The notes under the pieces: generated by a model
Seen by the model: only the letters and a program-made list of their open reading frames with translations
Told to the model about the DNA's origin: nothing
Databases searched by the model: none
Translations under genes and position numbers: made by a program
In this document: positions 1 through 6,353 of the stretch, in pieces
How the letters are laid out: every line of letters starts with the position of its first letter
Numbering within the stretch: position 1 is the first letter of the stretch
Source of the DNA: Sphingomonas sp.
Lineage (GTDB): Bacteria; Pseudomonadota; Alphaproteobacteria; Sphingomonadales; Sphingomonadaceae
Assembly (NCBI GenBank): GCA_030146605.1
Contig: JASLBO010000278.1
Location: 1 to 6,353 of the forward strand
Direction: 5' to 3'
DNA: 6,353 nucleotides

Positions 1-510
1 GTAGGCGCGATCGCCTCTTCGTCGCAGCGACTGGTGCGGCACATGCTCGCACCGGTCGATTGGGACAATTGCAAGCTGTTCGTCGAATACGGCCCAGGCG
101 TCGGCACGTTCACGCGCCCCATTCTCGAGCGGCTGGGACCCGACGCCAAGTTGATCGTGGTCGACACCAACCCCGATTTCATCCGCTATCTCAAACACGT
201 GATCGACGATCCGCGCCTCATCGCGGTCAATGATTCGGCAGCGGACATCAAGCGGATCGTCGCCGATCATGGCTTCGAGCACGCTGATTTCATCGCGTCT
301 GGCCTGCCGTTCTCGACGCTGCCGACAGGTGTGGGCGATGCGATCGCGCATGCGACGCACGATATCCTCCGCAATGACGGTGCCTTCCTCGTTTATCAAT
401 ATAACCCCAAGGTGCGGAATTTCCTGACGCCTTATTGGGAGCATATCGATCACGAGGTTGAGTGGTGGAACCTGCCGCCTGCCCAGCTCTGGTGGGCGTG
501 GAAGAAATAG
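1..510 (+). CDS. PmtA-like SAM-dependent phospholipid N-methyltransferase, 5'-truncated by the window edge
   Basis: The frame is open from base 1 to the TAG at 508-510 and gives 169 residues. A GTG at 34 is not needed as a start: the codons before it read VGAIASSSQRLV, which resembles the conserved N-terminal VGAIAPSS segment of bacterial phospholipid N-methyltransferases, so I infer that roughly 20-35 residues lie outside the window. Counting from codon 1, the SAM-binding motif I is VEYGPGVGTF (about residues 29-38), followed by the acidic end of strand 2 in VVDTNPDF (D55). Next come the family-typical SGLPFSTLP (about 100-108), the strand VYQYNP, and a C-terminal NLPPA (157-161). PmtA-type enzymes transfer methyl groups from SAM to phosphatidylethanolamine on the way to phosphatidylcholine, at the inner membrane face. 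The exact lipid substrate cannot be told here: an ornithine-lipid methyltransferase or another small class I methyltransferase is possible. The class I fold is confident, the PmtA assignment moderately so. Confidence 0.75.
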   Translation, partial: VGAIASSSQRLVRHMLAPVDWDNCKLFVEYGPGVGTFTRPILERLGPDAKLIVVDTNPDFIRYLKHVIDDPRLIAVNDSAADIKRIVADHGFEHADFIASGLPFSTLPTGVGDAIAHATHDILRNDGAFLVYQYNPKVRNFLTPYWEHIDHEVEWWNLPPAQLWWAWKK

Positions 511-548
511 GACGGCACGGCCTGTTTCGGCCCGAAACCTAAAATCTA

Positions 549-656
549 CGTCTTCCCCCCGCGAAAGCGGGGATCCATCTCCTCAGGGAGTCGCAAAATG
601 CACCGGTATGGGCGTGGGCGATGTTGGAGATTGGCCCCGATTTCGAGGGAATGACG
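549..656. repeat. REP-doublet (REPIN-like) intergenic inverted repeat
   Basis: The left arm (549-582) and the reverse complement of the right arm (626-656) align with a few mismatches and gaps: both start CGTC, continue with a C-rich stretch and GAAA, then a GGGG run, and end in ATCTCC. The left arm itself holds a perfect 6-bp hairpin, CCCCGC-GAAA-GCGGGG (557-572), with a GNRA tetraloop. The matching hairpin in the right arm (about 635-650) is decayed. About 43 bases separate the arms, so the whole unit is near 108 bp and could fold into one long hairpin. Its forward translation contains PRESGDP and RFRGNDE, the usual spurious peptides of this dispersed proteobacterial repeat. It sits between the methyltransferase stop and icd and may act as an mRNA-stabilising or attenuating structure. 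Genome-wide copy number cannot be checked here. Confidence 0.7.
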
Positions 657-700
657 AAGGATCAAGAACATCCAGCTTCCTCTGGGAGGACGAGGGAAGC

Positions 701-729
701 TTGATCGCCCCCCTCCATCCTCCTAGACG
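701..729 (+). promoter_or_regulatory. Candidate sigma-70-type promoter for icd
   Basis: TTGATC (701-706) is followed after exactly 17 bases by TAGACG (724-729). The -35 box keeps TTGA of the consensus, while the -10 box keeps only the T, A and third-strongest A. Transcription would start near 736, giving an icd leader of about 26 bases that includes the Shine-Dalgarno site. It lies downstream of the intergenic repeat, so icd could be transcribed independently of the methyltransferase. The match is modest and was found by eye. Confidence 0.3.
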
Positions 730-747
730 CTCGCCCAAACCCTAAAG

Positions 748-754
748 CAGGAAG
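748..754 (+). promoter_or_regulatory. Ribosome binding site of icd
   Basis: CAGGAAG lies about 7 bases before the ATG at 762. This purine-rich AGGA core at normal spacing supports the ATG at 762 as the start codon, and the protein begins MAKIKV as is usual for this family. Confidence 0.65.
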
Positions 755-761
755 CGAGCAC

Positions 762-1982
762 ATGGCGAAGATCAAGGTTACAACGCCGGTCGTGGAGATC
801 GACGGCGACGAGATGACGCGGATCATCTGGCAGTGGATCCGCGAGCGCCTGATCCTCCCCTATCTCGATATCGACCTCAAATATTACGATCTCTCGGTTG
901 AGAAGCGCGACGAGACCAACGACCGGATCACCGTCGATAGCGCCAATGCGATCAAGCAGTACGGCGTCGGTGTGAAGTGCGCGACGATCACCCCCGACGA
1001 ACAGCGCGTCGAGGAATTCGGCCTCAAGGAAATGTGGAAGTCGCCCAACGGCACGATCCGCAATATCTTGGGCGGCGTGATTTTCCGCGAGCCGATCGTG
1101 ATCTCGAACGTGCCGCGCCTAATCCCCGGGTGGACCCGCCCGATCGTGGTCGGCCGCCACGCGTTCGGCGACCAGTACAAGGCTACCGACTTCAAGGTGC
1201 CCGGCAAGGGCAAGCTGACGATGAAGTGGGAAGGCGAGAACGGCGAGACGATCGAAAAGGAAGTGTTCGACTTCCCCGCTGCTGGCGTCGCGATGGGGAT
1301 GTACAATCTAGACGAATCGATCACCGATTTCGCCCGCGCCAGCATGAACTATTCGCTTGGCCGAGGCTGGCCGCTCTACCTGTCGACCAAGAACACCATC
1401 CTCAAGGCCTATGACGGCCGATTCAAAGACATCTTCGCGGCGGTGTTCGAGGCCGAATTCAAGGACCAGTTCGCCGCTGCGGGTATCGTCTACGAGCACC
1501 GCCTGATCGACGACATGGTCGCCTCGGCGCTCAAGTGGCACGGCGAGTTCGTATGGGCTTGCAAGAACTATGATGGCGACGTCCAGTCGGACCAGGTTGC
1601 GCAGGGCTTCGGTAGCCTCGGCCTGATGACCTCGGTGCTGATGAGCCCCGACGGCAAGACGATTGAGGCCGAGGCGGCGCACGGCACCGTCACGCGCCAC
1701 TATCGCCAGCACCAGCAGGGCAAGGCGACCTCGACCAACCCGATCGCGTCGATCTTCGCCTGGACCGGCGGGCTGAAGTATCGCGGCAAGTTCGACGACA
1801 CGCCCGACGTCACGCGTTTCGCCGAGACGCTTGAGAAGGTCTGCATCAACACCGTCGAGAGCGGCGCGATGACCAAGGACCTGGCCTTACTGATCGGCCC
1901 CGATCAGGCATGGATGACCACCGAGCAGTTCTTCGAGACGGTTCGCGTCAATCTCGAAAGCGAAATGGGCAGCTGGCAGTAA
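762..1982 (+). CDS. icd: NADP-dependent isocitrate dehydrogenase, homodimeric animal-type subfamily
   Basis: This is a complete 406-residue enzyme with the usual length for the subfamily. It oxidatively decarboxylates isocitrate to 2-oxoglutarate in the cytoplasmic TCA cycle and makes NADPH. The substrate-site signature is intact: T77 in KCATITPDE, the SPNGT loop at 94-98, R100, R109, and R132 in [10 protein letters not shown] with Y139. R132 even carries the same number as the human IDH1 hotspot arginine. K210 in STKNTILK and the metal-binding aspartates D250 (RLIDD), D273 and D277 (DGDVQSD) correspond to human K212, D252, D275 and D279. The NADP-specific motif HGTVTRHYR spans 307-315, followed by [13 protein letters not shown]. 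These residues place it with eukaryote-like IDHs rather than the E. coli Icd type. It has its own Shine-Dalgarno site, a possible promoter, and a strong terminator, so it is probably monocistronic. Nothing in it looks broken. Confidence 0.98.
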   Translation: MAKIKVTTPVVEIDGDEMTRIIWQWIRERLILPYLDIDLKYYDLSVEKRDETNDRITVDSANAIKQYGVGVKCATITPDEQRVEEFGLKEMWKSPNGTIRNILGGVIFREPIVISNVPRLIPGWTRPIVVGRHAFGDQYKATDFKVPGKGKLTMKWEGENGETIEKEVFDFPAAGVAMGMYNLDESITDFARASMNYSLGRGWPLYLSTKNTILKAYDGRFKDIFAAVFEAEFKDQFAAAGIVYEHRLIDDMVASALKWHGEFVWACKNYDGDVQSDQVAQGFGSLGLMTSVLMSPDGKTIEAEAAHGTVTRHYRQHQQGKATSTNPIASIFAWTGGLKYRGKFDDTPDVTRFAETLEKVCINTVESGAMTKDLALLIGPDQAWMTTEQFFETVRVNLESEMGSWQ

Positions 1983-2003
1983 GCGGCGACAGGGCAAACG
2001 CGG

Positions 2004-2032
2004 AAGAGGGCGGCAGCAGCCGCCCTCTTTTT
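2004..2032 (+). terminator. Rho-independent terminator of icd
   Basis: A perfect 11-bp stem, AAGAGGGCGGC (2004-2014) with GCCGCCCTCTT (2019-2029), closes a four-base AGCA loop and runs into five consecutive T residues (2028-2032). It starts 22 bases after the icd stop codon and separates icd from the antiporter gene. Confidence 0.93.
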
Positions 2033-2120
2033 GCGCCTGCGAAATCAAACTCCGCTAATGGTCAACGCCATGTGCGTGTCGCGGCCAATCGGCGCTACGG
2101 GTTGCAATGTGGGATTATAA

Positions 2121-2139
2121 ATGCTGGCATATGCAGCAT
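2121..2139. promoter_or_regulatory. Inverted repeat next to a TATAAA box, possible operator
   Basis: ATGCTG (2121-2126) and CAGCAT (2134-2139) are perfect 6-base inverted arms around a 7-base centre that contains CATATG. The left arm shares its first base with a TATAAA (2116-2121). A dimeric regulator bound here would cover the start region of any promoter using that box. No regulator is identified, and the arms are short enough to be chance. Confidence 0.25.
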
Positions 2140-2216
2140 GGTTTCTTCCGCCCACAGCCTGCCCTTCGAACGCCGGGCTCACGAAATCAGATTGCGGGAT
2201 GAATGCAATTTCCGCC

Positions 2217-2229
2217 AGTTGAGTCAACT
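2217..2229. promoter_or_regulatory. Perfect 13-bp palindrome just upstream of the antiporter start
   Basis: AGTTGA-G-TCAACT is a perfect palindrome around one central base and ends 18 bases before the ATG at 2248. It could be an operator or a small mRNA hairpin close to the translation start. Its function is not known from the sequence. Confidence 0.3.
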
Positions 2230-2247
2230 TAGCGCGCTGATCGGCTG

Positions 2248-4020
2248 ATGCTCACTCTGCAGAATAGCGGATTCAGCGACGCGCTGGTGATTCTCGGGGC
2301 GGCGGGGCTGGTCATCCCAGCCTTTGCGCGCTTCCGCATCAGTCCCGTTATCGGGTTCATCCTTGTCGGCGCGCTGGTCGGGCCCGCCGGGCTCGGTTCG
2401 TTGATCGGCCAGCACCCCTGGCTTTATTATTTCACCATTTCCGACGCGCATTCGATTGAGCCGTTCGCCGAGTTCGGCATCATCTTGCTGCTGTTCTCGA
2501 TCGGGCTCGAGCTCTCGTTCAAACGCCTGTGGGCGATGCGGAAGCTGGTCTTCGGCGTCGGAGCCGCCGAACTCGTCGGTGCTGGCCTGATACTCGCAGC
2601 CGCCCTCTATCTGACCGGCCTTAGCACCGGCGGCGCGATCGGACTTGGGCTCGCGCTCGCATTGTCCTCGACCGCATTGGTGATTCCTATCGCGGGAACG
2701 ACCAGCGCGGTGGGCCGCGCGGCATTCGCGATGCTGTTGTTCGAGGATCTGGCGCTGGTTCCGATCATCTTTGGCCTGGGCGCATTGGCACCATCGGCAG
2801 GCGCTGCCGGAGCGATGGGGTTGATCACCACGCTCGGGATGGGAATGTTGACCGTCGCCATATTGTTCGTCGGCGGGCGGCTGCTGCTGCCGCGAATGTT
2901 CGGACAGGCGGCACGCACCAAAAGTCCCGAATTGTTCCTCGCTGCCAGCTTGCTTGTCGTAATCGCCGCGAGCCTCGCTACCGCGGCAGCGGGCTTGTCG
3001 CCGATCGTGGGCGCGCTGATCGCTGGGCTGCTGATCGCCGAGACCGAATATCACGGCGAAGTCGAGGCGATCACCGCACCGTTCAAGGGGCTCGCGCTCG
3101 GCGTGTTCCTGATCACCGTCGGGATGCGGCTCGATCTTGGCTTCGTCATAGCCAATTGGGCGCCGCTGCTCGGCGCGACAGTGATGGTGATGCTGGTCAA
3201 GGTCGCGGTCACCACGGGATTGCTCAAGCTCTCCGGCGCGCGCACCGGCACCGCCACCGAAACCGGCGTGCTGATGGCAAGCCCATCCGAGACGACGCTG
3301 ATCGTGCTAGGCGTGGCCGGCGCAGCCGGGCTGATCTCGGGCACCACGGCGGCATTCTGGACGACTGTCACTGCGATCGGGCTGACTGCAACCCCGCTGC
3401 TGGCCAAGGCTGGCCAATTGTTCTCGCGGCTGATCGAGCAGCAGGAAAAGGACATTGCACCGGCAGCGGTGGCCGCAGCTGGCCCTGGCACAATCGTGAT
3501 CGGCTTCGGCCGGGTCGGGCGTACCGTGGCCGACATGCTACGGCGGCATGATTTGCCGTATCTCGGAGTCGACGCGGACATCGATAACGTCAACGCCGCA
3601 CGCAAGGAAGGCTATACCGTGCTGTTCGGCGACGTGACGCGCAACGAGCTGGTCGACCAGCTCAAGCTCGGTCATGCCAAGGCGCTCGTGCTGACAATGG
3701 ACGACCCGGTGCTCACCGTCCGCCTCACCAAGCGGGTGCGCGGCTGGGTACCCGAACTGCCTATCATCGCGCGTGCACGCGACGGCGCGCATGCTGCCGA
3801 GCTCTACAAGGCAGGCGCGACCGACGCCGTGCCCGAGACGCTCGAAAGCTCGCTCCAGCTTTCCGAAGCGGTGCTCGTCGATGTCGGAATCGCAGTGGGG
3901 CCGGTCATCGCCTCGATCCATGAGAAACGCGACGAGATGCGCAAGATGATCAAGGAAGCCTCGGATCTCGATCGCGAGCCGCGGCTGCGTCGCACCCGGC
4001 AGGGTGAGGTGATCGGGTAG
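2248..4020 (+). CDS. Kef-type CPA2 monovalent cation/proton antiporter with C-terminal RCK (TrkA-N) domain
   Basis: This is a complete 590-residue inner-membrane protein. Residues about 10-390 form the antiporter domain, with about a dozen hydrophobic segments by eye. It shows the family segments LLFSIGLELSFKRLW (81-95), SSTALVIP (140-147), LLFEDLALVPII (163-174) with the likely ion-coupling D167, and PFKGLALGVFLITVGM (278-293). After a linker, residues about 414-530 form an RCK_N Rossmann domain with GFGRVG (419-424, GxGxxG), D442 at the end of strand 2, and FGDVTR (460-465). This binds NAD(H) or a related nucleotide in the family and gates the transporter. E. coli KefB/KefC export K+ in exchange for H+ under electrophile stress; whether this one is glutathione-gated is unknown, and no KefF/KefG-like ancillary subunit is adjacent. 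An in-frame stop at 2230-2232 leaves ATG 2248 as the first standard start. No good Shine-Dalgarno site precedes it. It might be co-transcribed with the small exported protein downstream. Confidence 0.92.
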   Translation: MLTLQNSGFSDALVILGAAGLVIPAFARFRISPVIGFILVGALVGPAGLGSLIGQHPWLYYFTISDAHSIEPFAEFGIILLLFSIGLELSFKRLWAMRKLVFGVGAAELVGAGLILAAALYLTGLSTGGAIGLGLALALSSTALVIPIAGTTSAVGRAAFAMLLFEDLALVPIIFGLGALAPSAGAAGAMGLITTLGMGMLTVAILFVGGRLLLPRMFGQAARTKSPELFLAASLLVVIAASLATAAAGLSPIVGALIAGLLIAETEYHGEVEAITAPFKGLALGVFLITVGMRLDLGFVIANWAPLLGATVMVMLVKVAVTTGLLKLSGARTGTATETGVLMASPSETTLIVLGVAGAAGLISGTTAAFWTTVTAIGLTATPLLAKAGQLFSRLIEQQEKDIAPAAVAAAGPGTIVIGFGRVGRTVADMLRRHDLPYLGVDADIDNVNAARKEGYTVLFGDVTRNELVDQLKLGHAKALVLTMDDPVLTVRLTKRVRGWVPELPIIARARDGAHAAELYKAGATDAVPETLESSLQLSEAVLVDVGIAVGPVIASIHEKRDEMRKMIKEASDLDREPRLRRTRQGEVIG

Positions 4021-4041
4021 CGCAACCCCCATCAACCATGA

Positions 4042-4063
4042 GCTTGCGGGGCGCCGCGCAAGC
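4042..4063 (+). other. GC-rich hairpin in the antiporter-small protein gap
   Basis: GCTTGCG (4042-4048) pairs perfectly with CGCAAGC (4057-4063) around an 8-base loop, 22 bases after the antiporter stop. No T tract follows, so it is not a standard intrinsic terminator. It could slow RNA decay or attenuate read-through into the next gene. Confidence 0.4.
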
Positions 4064-4084
4064 GCGCATCCCTAGCCGTTAATT

Positions 4085-4089
4085 AGGAG
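4085..4089 (+). promoter_or_regulatory. Ribosome binding site of the small exported protein gene
   Basis: AGGAG lies 8 bases before the ATG at 4098, a near-ideal Shine-Dalgarno site. An in-frame TAA at 4080-4082 rules out a longer protein, so the start is well fixed. Confidence 0.75.
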
Positions 4090-4097
4090 CTCTGTTC

Positions 4098-4622
4098 ATG
4101 ATCCCTGCCCTGTTGCTTGCCGGCTTGCTCGCGGGACAATCCGCACCTGCGGCGCCGGCGGACCCGCTGGCGCCGGCGCGCGAAGGCAAACTGCGCTGCG
4201 TCGCGCCCAATGCCGCGCGGCTCACCTGCCACACGATCATCCGGTACAACGTCGAGAGCGACGGCGACTTCGACGCCACGGTAACAGGTCTGGTCTCGCG
4301 GGATTCGACTGTGTTGCTGCGTTACAAGACCTTCGGTCGAGTCGAGCAAGGCGGCGTCTGCGTCATGGTGCGCACGAGCGACTTCCAGAACGGCATGCTG
4401 CTGAGTAGCGGCCGCCCCTTGGCACCAAACGCGGACAGCGCGATGCGACTACAGGTGCTCGACGCGGTGCAGCCGATCCAGGGCAGGAAACGCTGTTATC
4501 TTGATCGTACTGAGGATGGAGTTACGCGTACCGTAGTGACGCTGGACGGGGTGGCGCACCCGGAGCTCGGCCAAACTGTCGTCTGGGTCTCACCGAGCGA
4601 GGGCTATGCAGTCGGACGCTGA
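4098..4622 (+). CDS. Small, probably exported four-cysteine protein of unknown function
   Basis: This is a complete 174-residue frame with a strong Shine-Dalgarno site; I do not recognise a named family. The N-terminus MIPALLLAGLLAGQSAPAAP is hydrophobic and then rich in Ala and Pro, like a short signal peptide with cleavage near residues 15-19, although it lacks the usual basic residues. The predicted mature part has four cysteines (C34, C44, C88, C133), which could form two disulfides in the periplasm. C34 and C44 sit in the pattern LRC-x9-C followed by HTIIRY. The rest is mixed, with beta-rich stretches such as ATVTGLV, STVLLRYKTF and RTVVTL, and no further membrane segment. It follows the antiporter by 77 bases on the same strand and converges with alaS. 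Codon use matches the neighbours. Export is likely but the function is open; a cytoplasmic protein is a less likely alternative. Confidence 0.8.
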   Translation: MIPALLLAGLLAGQSAPAAPADPLAPAREGKLRCVAPNAARLTCHTIIRYNVESDGDFDATVTGLVSRDSTVLLRYKTFGRVEQGGVCVMVRTSDFQNGMLLSSGRPLAPNADSAMRLQVLDAVQPIQGRKRCYLDRTEDGVTRTVVTLDGVAHPELGQTVVWVSPSEGYAVGR

Positions 4623-4677
4623 GTATTTCCCGGCCCGCAATTGCCTGGCCGAGATCAACTCTAGGGCCGCAGCCGGA

Positions 4678-6353
4678 TCACGCTGCTTCCCGGGCTCCGG
4701 CCAGCGCGCCCTTGACTGCAGCAATCGCTTCGGCGCCCTTTGAACCATCGGGGCCGCCGCCCTGCGCCATATCTGGTCGGCCGCCGCCGCCCTGTCCGCC
4801 AAGCACCGCCACCGCGGCCTTGACCAGGTCGACCGCGCTGATGCCCAGCCCGTTACTGACGCCAATCGCAACCGAGGCGCGGCCCTCATTGACCGCGACG
4901 AGCGCGACCACGCCGGTGCCGATCCGCGCTTTCGCCTCGTCGACTGCGCCGCGAAGTGCCTTGGGGTCGAGCCCGTCCAGCACTTGCCCAACGAAGTCGA
5001 TGCCGTTCACTTGCTCGGGACCCGAAGGAGCAGCAGCACCGCCGCCGCCAAGCGCGAGCGCCTTTTTCGCCTCGGCGAGTTCGCGCTCGAGCCGGCGGCG
5101 ATCCTCGAGCAGCGCCGCTACACGGGCGGGGACCTCGTCCGGCGCGCTCTTGAGCACCGCCGCCGCTTCCTTGAGGCGCTCGTCGCGCGCATTGAGCCAC
5201 TGCCGCGCACCCTCGCCAGTCAATGCCTCGATCCGCCGGATCCCCGAGGAGACCGCGCTCTCCGAGACGATCTTGAAAATCGCGATGTCGCCAGTGGCGT
5301 TTACGTGAACACCGCCGCACAGCTCGACTGAGTAATGCGCATCGTCACCCTTGCCCATCGAGAGCACGCGGACCTCTTCGCCATATTTCTCGCCAAACAG
5401 CGCCATTGCGCCGGCCGCGATCGCATCTTCGGGCGTCATCAGACGGGTGCCCACCGCCTCATTGTGGCGGATCTGCGCGTTCACATCGGCTTCGATCGCA
5501 GCAATCTCCTGTGTGCTCAACGAAGAGGAGTGCGAGAAGTCGAAGCGCAGCCGGTCAGGCGCAACCAAGCTGCCCTTTTGTGTGACGTGACCGCCGAGCC
5601 GCTTGCGCAGCGCCGCGTGCAATAAGTGCGTGGCGCTGTGATTGGCGCGGATCTGGTCGCGGCGCACTGCGTCGACAGACAGCTTGACCGTGTCGCCTAC
5701 GGCAACTTCGCCGCTCTCGATCGTCGCATGGTGCGCGTGGAGCCGGCCGAGCGGCTTCGAGGTGTCATCCACCAGCGCACGAAGCTTGTCGTTGGCGATC
5801 ACGCCGGCGTCGCCCATCTGGCCACCCGATTCGCCGTAGAAAGGGGTCTGATTTGTGAGGATGGTGACGGTCTCACCCTGCCCCGCTTTCGTGACACGCT
5901 CCCCGCCCTTGACGATCGCCACGATCTGCCCTTCGCCTTCGGTGCCCGAATAGCCGATAAACTCGGTGCCGCCGAGCGCGTCGGCGATGTCGTACCAGAC
6001 CTCGTCGCTGGCCTTGTCGCCCGAGCCCTTCCACGCTGCGCGCGCCGCGCGCTTCTGCTCGGCCATGGCTGTGTCGAAGCCTGCGCGGTCGACCTGAATG
6101 CCGTTGGCGCGCAGCGCGTCCTCGGTCAGGTCATAAGGGAAGCCGAACGTGTCATAGAGCTTGAACGCGGTCGCGCCGGGCAGAGTGTCGCCTGCCGCCA
6201 GTCCCTGCGTCGCCTCGTCGAGCAGACGCAAACCGTTGGCGAGCGTCTGGCGGAAGCGCGTCTCCTCCTGCAACAGGGTAGCCTCGATTAGCGGCTGGGC
6301 GCGGACGAGCTCGGGATAGGCGGCGCCCATCTCGGCGACGAGGCTCGGCAAGA
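4678..6353 (-). CDS. alaS: Alanyl-tRNA synthetase, C-terminal portion; N-terminus lies beyond the right edge
   Basis: The frame is open to the right edge and ends at the TGA read from 4680 to 4678; at least 557 residues are visible. The enzyme charges tRNA-Ala with alanine in the cytoplasm and hydrolyses mischarged Ser- or Gly-tRNA-Ala. Counting from the codon at 6351, the fragment starts in the region after the catalytic core (VAEMGAAYPEL) and has FKLYDTFGFPYDLT (63-76). The editing domain carries zinc-site motifs HSATH (238-242, HxxxH) and CGGVH (345-349, CxxxH). A charged, probably coiled-coil stretch (about 385-432) leads to the C-Ala/DHHA1 domain ending with GGQGGGGRPDMAQGGG (518-533). 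Aligning HxxxH with H564/H568 of E. coli AlaRS suggests about 325 residues, the aminoacylation domain, lie outside the window. No frameshift is seen. It converges on the small exported protein across a 55-base gap, where no clear terminator was found. Confidence 0.98.
   Translation of the reverse strand, partial: LPSLVAEMGAAYPELVRAQPLIEATLLQEETRFRQTLANGLRLLDEATQGLAAGDTLPGATAFKLYDTFGFPYDLTEDALRANGIQVDRAGFDTAMAEQKRAARAAWKGSGDKASDEVWYDIADALGGTEFIGYSGTEGEGQIVAIVKGGERVTKAGQGETVTILTNQTPFYGESGGQMGDAGVIANDKLRALVDDTSKPLGRLHAHHATIESGEVAVGDTVKLSVDAVRRDQIRANHSATHLLHAALRKRLGGHVTQKGSLVAPDRLRFDFSHSSSLSTQEIAAIEADVNAQIRHNEAVGTRLMTPEDAIAAGAMALFGEKYGEEVRVLSMGKGDDAHYSVELCGGVHVNATGDIAIFKIVSESAVSSGIRRIEALTGEGARQWLNARDERLKEAAAVLKSAPDEVPARVAALLEDRRRLERELAEAKKALALGGGGAAAPSGPEQVNGIDFVGQVLDGLDPKALRGAVDEAKARIGTGVVALVAVNEGRASVAIGVSNGLGISAVDLVKAAVAVLGGQGGGGRPDMAQGGGPDGSKGAEAIAAVKGALAGAREAA

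Larger units (their letters stand above)
2033..2247. other. Non-coding gap upstream of the antiporter gene
   Basis: About 215 bases lie between the icd terminator and the antiporter start, and I see no convincing gene here. The short frames that cross it use poor starts or begin inside icd. It holds an AT-rich TATAAA (2116-2121) that could be a -10 box but lacks a matching -35, and three short inverted repeats: 2121-2139, 2191-2209 (ATTGC...GCAAT) and 2217-2229. It is the likely site of the antiporter promoter and its control. Confidence 0.5.

Noticed and set aside
661..705. Alternative hairpins upstream of icd (AGCTTCC with GGAAGCT; ATCAAG with CTTGAT) that compete, as in an attenuator
   Set aside because: The arms are only 6-7 bp with long loops, no leader peptide or T tract follows, and they lie upstream of the most plausible promoter.
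458..745. A 95-residue forward frame spanning the methyltransferase end and the gap before icd
   Set aside because: It is the chance translation of the intergenic repeat (PRESGDP, RFRGNDE), overlaps the end of a real gene in another frame, and has no ribosome binding site.
2045..2227. A 60-residue reverse-strand frame in the gap before the antiporter
   Set aside because: It would start at TTG inside the palindrome, without a convincing ribosome binding site or recognisable domain; coding cannot be supported.
1910..2248. A forward frame running from inside icd to the antiporter start
   Set aside because: It begins within icd in another frame and runs through the icd terminator stem, so it is not a credible gene.
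2224..3054. A 276-residue frame antisense to the antiporter gene
   Set aside because: It is a high-GC shadow: Gln-, Arg- and Asp-rich low-complexity translation with no domain, lying entirely over a well-supported gene.
4631..4651. A possible terminator between the small exported protein and alaS
   Set aside because: CGGCC/GGCCG can form only a 5-bp stem with an 11-base loop and no T run follows on either strand; too weak to call.
5626..6291. A 221-residue frame antisense to alaS
   Set aside because: The alaS frame carries all the family motifs; the opposite frame is Arg- and Ala-rich without any recognisable domain.

Overview
The window looks like an ordinary chromosomal segment of a GC-rich alphaproteobacterium, most likely a sphingomonad (Sphingomonadaceae). 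That assignment is inferred from the high GC at third codon positions, the animal-type NADP isocitrate dehydrogenase, a PmtA-like methyltransferase, and an intergenic repeat whose chance translation (PRESGDP...RFRGNDE) is familiar from such genomes. No database search was possible.

Layout, left to right. 1-510 (+) is the 3' part of a SAM-dependent, PmtA-like phospholipid N-methyltransferase cut by the window start. 511-761 is non-coding and holds a REP-doublet-like inverted repeat (549-656), then a plausible promoter and Shine-Dalgarno site for the next gene. 762-1982 (+) is a complete icd (NADP-dependent isocitrate dehydrogenase), ending in a textbook rho-independent terminator (2004-2032). 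1983-2247 is non-coding, with several short palindromes but no convincing gene. 2248-4020 (+) is a complete Kef-type CPA2 cation/proton antiporter with a C-terminal nucleotide-binding RCK domain. 4098-4622 (+) is a small, probably exported, four-cysteine protein of unknown function. 4678 to the right edge (-) is the C-terminal two thirds of alanyl-tRNA synthetase, converging on the small exported protein.

The genes do not form a single functional system. They are housekeeping or housekeeping-like functions: lipid methylation, TCA cycle/NADPH supply, ion homeostasis and translation. The icd terminator separates icd from the antiporter. The antiporter and the small exported protein could be co-transcribed across a 77-base gap.

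I found no CRISPR array, tRNA, rRNA, insertion sequence, phage gene or defence gene, and nothing that supports an undescribed multi-gene system. The items most worth a second look are the REPIN-like element upstream of icd, the palindromes upstream of the antiporter, and the uncharacterised four-cysteine exported protein.
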